DNA of 64,000 nucleotides, taken from NCBI RefSeq assembly GCF_014698795.1, contig NZ_JACJTR010000010.1, positions 124,001-188,000 of the forward strand, written 5' to 3'. The notes under the pieces were generated by a model, which ran no database searches, was not told where the DNA came from, and saw only the letters and a program-made list of their open reading frames with translations. The position numbers and the translations under genes were made by a program. This document shows positions 60,402-64,000 of this stretch, piece by piece. Position 1 is the first letter of the stretch. Each line of letters starts with the position of its first letter. This DNA comes from Nostoc sp. FACHB-892. GTDB lineage: Bacteria > Cyanobacteriota > Cyanobacteriia > Cyanobacteriales > Nostocaceae.

Positions 60402-62123
60402 ATGAGCCTTTGTATCAATCCTGTTTGCCCTAAACCAAATAACGCGGATAATCATCAAAATCGCTTTTGCCAAAGTTGTGGTTCCCATTTAGAATTGCTA
60501 GGGCGTTATCGGGTAATGTGCCTCTTGAGTGACAAAACAGGATTTAGTAAAGTTTATGAAGCATATGAACAAGATACCCCTAAAATCCTCAAGATACTCA
60601 AAGAGGAGCTATCTGCCGATGCCAAATCAGTAGAACTATTTCAACAAGAAGTAACCGTATTGGGACAACTCAAGCATCCCGGCATTCCTAAAGAGGATAG
60701 TTACTTCCAGTATCAAACTCGAAATGGTTTAGTGTTGCATTGCATTGCAATGGAAAAAATTGATGGGTACAACTTAGAACAGTGGTTACAGCAGCAGAAT
60801 CATCCTATTTCCCAAAAACAGGCTTTAGCCTGGTTAAAACAATTGGTAGAGATTTTGGATTTAGTGCATGGTAAACAGTACCTGCATCGAGATATTAAGC
60901 CATCTAATATCATGATTCGATCCCCCCTTGGGAAGGGTTGGGGGGATTTGGCACTGATTGATTTTGGCACCGCCACTGAAATTAATAGAACCGACCCAGA
61001 CCAAATTAGTAACGGCAACGGGATGACAGCACTAATGTCATCTGGGTACAGCGCTCCCGAACAAATGAATGCTCAAGCAGTACCACAATCAGATTTCTTT
61101 GCCTTGGGACGCACATTTGTATTTTTACTTACAGGATACCATCCTCTAGATATGTATGATATCCAGGAAAATTTATTGCACTGGCACAATCATGCTATCT
61201 ATATTTCACCCTTACTATTGGATTTAATTGATTGGCTAATAGCACCGGATATAGAAAAGCGTCCTGCCAATACTCAGGAAATTTTACAACGCTTAGAAGA
61301 AATTGAAACCCAACTAGCAGAAACTACTACTGAAAATCTTAATTTAGTGGAAGATTGTGATATTGAGCAATTGCCATCACCAATTGCTAAAACTTCATTT
61401 TCTCCACAAAAACAGCCAGAAGAAGTACCACTACTTAAGTTTTTTGCAGCTTTGCTAGTAATATTAGCATTACTTAGTATAGTGGCTTTAGCAACGCGGA
61501 CATCAAAATTTTCTGTGAAGTCAAATTACAGTCAATCTTCCCAAAAAAAAGGTAAAATTGATTATTTTACTTATCAAGAAGGTAGAGATAGCCAGGGGAA
61601 GGTAGCCGAATTTAATATAGCTGTTTTATCACTAGAATATAAATGGCTTTTAGGTAGCAATTTTCAAATTAAATATAATGATGAAATTATTAGTCTTGAC
61701 CTTTTAAAGTTGAGCTTAGAGCAAGAAGATATACAGAATATCATGGAAGACCCTAGTGAGATTATTTCTGTAGGCACAGCTTCTTGTAAAGGTAATATAG
61801 AAGTTCAAGAACGAATGGCTCTAGAACGTTCCAAACAAATCCAAATTTTAGTAAAAAGAATATTTATTAATACACCAACCGTTAAAGGTTATCGGATATT
61901 AAATTTGGGACAATTTCAACGGAGTGATTGTCAGGCAAATCAGGATTTAACTAAATATCAGAGAAGTATTATAATTATTGGGGTTAAAAAACAATCAGCA
62001 GGCGTAATTCTCGACGAAGCATTACGGGATAGGTTAGAAAAGAAACCTTTTGCTGATTTTAAGTTAGAAGATTATTCTTTGGGAACGGCAGAAAAATTTA
62101 AGACGATACCAAGTAATTTATAA
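60402..62123 (+). CDS. zinc-ribbon Ser/Thr protein kinase with extracytoplasmic domain
   Basis: 573 residues. N-terminal 4-Cys ribbon (CINPVCPKP, FCQSCGSH; Cys4, 9, 23, 26), then an STK-type kinase domain: weak Gly loop (LSDKTGFSKVYEA), Lys near 61-64 (PKILKILKEEL), His162-Arg-Asp164 (LHRDIKPSN), DFG 187-189, and SSGYSAPEQMN. One membrane helix (FFAALLVILALLSIVALATR, about 346-365), then a C-terminal domain of about 200 residues, probably outside the membrane. Residues 173-183 (RSPLGKGWGDL), between the catalytic loop and DFG, derive from a palindromic repeat (60921-60946). Kinase activity is plausible. Confidence 0.93.
   Translation: MSLCINPVCPKPNNADNHQNRFCQSCGSHLELLGRYRVMCLLSDKTGFSKVYEAYEQDTPKILKILKEELSADAKSVELFQQEVTVLGQLKHPGIPKEDSYFQYQTRNGLVLHCIAMEKIDGYNLEQWLQQQNHPISQKQALAWLKQLVEILDLVHGKQYLHRDIKPSNIMIRSPLGKGWGDLALIDFGTATEINRTDPDQISNGNGMTALMSSGYSAPEQMNAQAVPQSDFFALGRTFVFLLTGYHPLDMYDIQENLLHWHNHAIYISPLLLDLIDWLIAPDIEKRPANTQEILQRLEEIETQLAETTTENLNLVEDCDIEQLPSPIAKTSFSPQKQPEEVPLLKFFAALLVILALLSIVALATRTSKFSVKSNYSQSSQKKGKIDYFTYQEGRDSQGKVAEFNIAVLSLEYKWLLGSNFQIKYNDEIISLDLLKLSLEQEDIQNIMEDPSEIISVGTASCKGNIEVQERMALERSKQIQILVKRIFINTPTVKGYRILNLGQFQRSDCQANQDLTKYQRSIIIIGVKKQSAGVILDEALRDRLEKKPFADFKLEDYSLGTAEKFKTIPSNL
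60921..60946. repeat. palindromic C/G-rich repeat inserted in the kinase gene
   Basis: TCCCCCC (60921-60927) and GGGGGGA (60940-60946) flank TTGGGAAGGG-like sequence. Related to the element at 35480-35520 (GATCCCCCCAACCCCCC). Read in frame, it adds residues to the kinase. Confidence 0.6.
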
Positions 62124-62217
62124 AATCTCTAGTGAAGTACATTAGTGCATAGGCGTAACCCATCATATATATCATCACTTTAGTCATAAACTACAACTAT
62201 GGTCATGTACATCCCCT

Positions 62218-62620
62218 ATGGCTAAAGCAGCAGATATTAGCACCAAGCGATTAATCAGCCTCGCACCCGAAAATTGGGTAAAATGGGTAACGAAAATTCC
62301 CGATATTGTATGCGGAGAAATTATTAACTCCGAATTCCAGTGGATTAGCCGTGAAAGTGATGTCTTAGTCCGCGCTACCAGTCCCCAATATGGCGAATTT
62401 CTCGTACTCAACGAGTTACAACTACGCTACAAACCTGAAATACCCAAACGGATGCGGGCGTTATGCAGCACTAGCTGAAGAAAAGTACAATTTGCCAGAA
62501 ATCTCTTGAATTTCAGATTTAGAGCAACTAGAGGTAATTAAGCGAAGATTTAAGACGCTAAATACTGTAGACGAATTGCGTAGACTTATCAGCAGTAGTA
62601 TTCAAACTTCCTCAACTTAG
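62218..62620 (+). pseudogene. decayed Rpn-like gene (third copy)
   Basis: MAKAADISTKRLISLAPENW to RMRA matches the first 80 residues of the two intact copies (26496-27350, 27829-28698). An extra base at about 62459 shifts the frame; in the right frame YAALAEEKYNLPE follows and stops. The next bases, in another frame, encode DLEQLEVIKRRFKTLNTVDELRRLISS-stop (62620), which matches the C-terminus of the same family. The middle, about 160 residues, is deleted. So one frameshift and one large internal deletion. Confidence 0.85.
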
Positions 62621-62774
62621 TACATGATTTTATAAATTCGTAACGAAAGAATTGCTACATATCCAACCTTTGCGGTCCTCTGCGTTTCATTACCTTCAAT
62701 TCTGCACGATTTGACGCAAAGCTGTACTTAGCCAAATCATTGGATGGGATTTTTTTAGTTAAATGTTAAATTAT

Positions 62775-63563
62775 TTAAGCTCCCATCCCAGAGTAGCGCT
62801 TTAAACCTGCACGCCACAGCAAACGATTCGCACCCAAAAATACTAATATCCATCCCACCATAGACCCAAATCCCTGCCCTATATCCACAGGTAGCCCTAC
62901 CAAAAGACTCGCAGGAAAATCAATTAAATAGGGAAAAGGCGTAAACATCACTATTTTCTGTACAGGTTCTGGAAAGACCTCTAAAGGAGCTATCAAACCA
63001 GATAAAAATAGATAAAATAACAACCAAAAATTTTCTAAAGCGCTAGCCCGTTCTGTCCAAAAGGCGAACATGGCAAAGGTGTACTGAATCGTAAACCGCA
63101 AAGCAAAAGCTAGCACCGCCGCCAATGTAAATAGTAAAAATCTACTTAAACTTGGTACCCAAAAGGCCTGGGGATAAAGAATAAAAAATAATGCCACTAA
63201 TAGAAAAGCAAACGTTAGCCGAGCAAATCTTTCAGAAATATGAGATGCAACGTGATGCCATACTGGGTCGAGTGGCTGTAGTAACTTGGGCGAAAGCTTG
63301 CCTTCCACTACCTCTCTTTCAAACTCCCAGATTACCCAAACAACTGTTAATTGCCTGACAATGAAAACTGTGATAAAGTAACGAGCAAAATCTACAGGTG
63401 ATAGCCCAAACTGTCCTCCTTGTGCTGCCTGTATCCAGATACCCATAAGGATAATCGGTAAAGATCCAGCCAAAACCCATAAGATTAGTTCTGCTCGATA
63501 CTCAATCATATAGGCGTAATATACTAACAGCAAAGTTAGAGCTTTTCTAATAAATTTTTTCAT
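62775..63563 (-). CDS. ABC-2 type transporter permease
   Basis: 262 residues, six membrane helices, no signal. Typical DUF990-like cyanobacterial ABC-2 permease: YYAYMIEYRAELILWVLAGSLPIILMGIWIQAA, VDFARYFITVFIVRQLTVVWVIWEFEREVVEGKLSPKLLQPLDPVWHHVASHISERF, and WILVFLGANRLLWRAGLKRYSGMGA. It forms the membrane part of an exporter with the ATPase encoded just upstream. Substrate unknown. The second permease expected in such sets would lie outside the window or be absent. Confidence 0.88.
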   Translation of the reverse strand: MKKFIRKALTLLLVYYAYMIEYRAELILWVLAGSLPIILMGIWIQAAQGGQFGLSPVDFARYFITVFIVRQLTVVWVIWEFEREVVEGKLSPKLLQPLDPVWHHVASHISERFARLTFAFLLVALFFILYPQAFWVPSLSRFLLFTLAAVLAFALRFTIQYTFAMFAFWTERASALENFWLLFYLFLSGLIAPLEVFPEPVQKIVMFTPFPYLIDFPASLLVGLPVDIGQGFGSMVGWILVFLGANRLLWRAGLKRYSGMGA

Positions 63564-63609
63564 CTATGGTGCATTTTCCTCTTGGCAACTCTACTCGTCT
63601 CACCACTAA

Positions 63610-64000
63610 TTACACGACACCCGCCTGAAAAACTCGTCCAATTACTTCTTCTACAGGCGGTTCGGTAACTGTTAAATCAATTACCTCCAAATCTGTCAAA
63701 ATCTGAGAAACGGTGCGGGTGAGCGCCTCTCTAGATACCATAAAATGCACCGATCGCCCTTCTAAGAGTTGCACATCACCATAGGTCATAAGTTTTTCTA
63801 TCGGTAGAGGTTGGGCTAACTCTATATGAACTTCACGGTAAGGGGCAAAACGTTCTAGTAGTCCATCTAAACTACCGTCATACATCAGTTTTCCCTGGTG
63901 AATCAACAGCACTCGTTGACATAAAGCTGTGATATCAGCCATGTAATGACTCGTCAACAACACTGTAGCCTGATAACGCTGATTGTAGTCGCGCAAAAAA
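63610..64000 (-). CDS. ABC-2 type transporter ATP-binding protein, C-terminal part (5' end outside window)
   Basis: The frame runs off the right end; about 130 C-terminal residues are seen. The switch histidine region is visible (QATVLLTSHYMADITALCQRVLLIHQGKLMYDGSLDGLLERF), followed by the accessory domain of multidrug/polysaccharide-type exporters. Walker A and B lie beyond the window. 46 bases upstream of the permease gene, so one operon. Confidence 0.88.
   Translation of the reverse strand, partial: FLRDYNQRYQATVLLTSHYMADITALCQRVLLIHQGKLMYDGSLDGLLERFAPYREVHIELAQPLPIEKLMTYGDVQLLEGRSVHFMVSREALTRTVSQILTDLEVIDLTVTEPPVEEVIGRVFQAGVV

Noticed and set aside
1..64000. tRNA, rRNA, tmRNA or riboswitch
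   Set aside because: I looked for T-loop/acceptor patterns and known leader motifs in the intergenic DNA and found none; a covariance search was not possible.

Overview
The window is chromosomal DNA of a filamentous, heterocyst-type cyanobacterium of the Nostoc/Anabaena group. Support: the HIP1 octamer GCGATCGC occurs again and again; there are heptanucleotide STRR arrays and dispersed GC-rich repeats; the gene set is cyanobacterial (Ycf51, DUF6464, RppA-type and Rcp1-type regulators, Uma2 and Rpn-like expansions, a zinc-ribbon Ser/Thr kinase, AMIN-domain TonB receptors). No tRNA, rRNA, CRISPR array or intact transposase was seen. Both window ends cut genes.

Layout. 0-3 kb: end of an alpha/beta hydrolase, a phytol/polyprenol kinase, yidD, ychF. 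3.1-11.4 kb: an iron-siderophore locus on the minus strand, with an AraC/PchR-type regulator, an AMIN-TonB receptor, two paralogous FecB-like lipoproteins, a FhuF-like ferric reductase and an MFS exporter. Candidate operators lie upstream of the receptor. 12.6-18 kb: a translationally coupled sensor operon of two large kinases and a CheY-like protein. The first kinase carries a GAF domain with DPCF and CH cysteines 28 residues apart, the pattern of a DXCF cyanobacteriochrome photoreceptor. 18-25.6 kb: a TPR protein, hisG, an RppA-like regulator, a PsbP-like secreted protein, glucokinase, a histidine phosphatase, Uma2. 25.6-33.3 kb: a branched-chain/neutral amino acid ABC transporter (livK-H-M-G-F order) interrupted by a frameshifted Uma2 gene, two Rpn-like genes on the opposite strand and a ten-unit 21-bp tandem array. 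33.6-41.5 kb: small conserved proteins, GNAT, a PlsC-like acyltransferase, an XRE regulator and a very large hybrid kinase.

41.5-48.7 kb is an arsenic island. It holds a decayed 3' end of arsC, a small secreted protein, arsI (C-As lyase), arsR, acr3, arsJ with its partner GAPDH, a PstS-type phosphate-binding protein and a second arsR. Two sets of ArsR-like operators are visible. Together they suggest arsenate handling by the 1-arseno-3-phosphoglycerate route (GAPDH plus ArsJ), with Acr3 exporting arsenite and ArsI degrading methylated arsenicals, while the nearby reductase gene has been lost. 48.7-64 kb: an aminotransferase/iron-ADH pair, Ycf51, a candidate small RNA with its own terminator, an O-antigen ligase-like protein, a YaaW-like protein, a renalase-like oxidoreductase, a VOC protein, a bestrophin, an alpha/beta hydrolase, a Ser/Thr kinase with a repeat inserted in its catalytic domain, a third, decayed Rpn-like copy, and an ABC-2 exporter pair running off the end.

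The items I think most deserve follow-up are the candidate cyanobacteriochrome, the small RNA at about 53.3 kb, the arsC remnant with the two ArsR operator sets, and the nuclease-like genes and repeats accumulated inside the liv locus.
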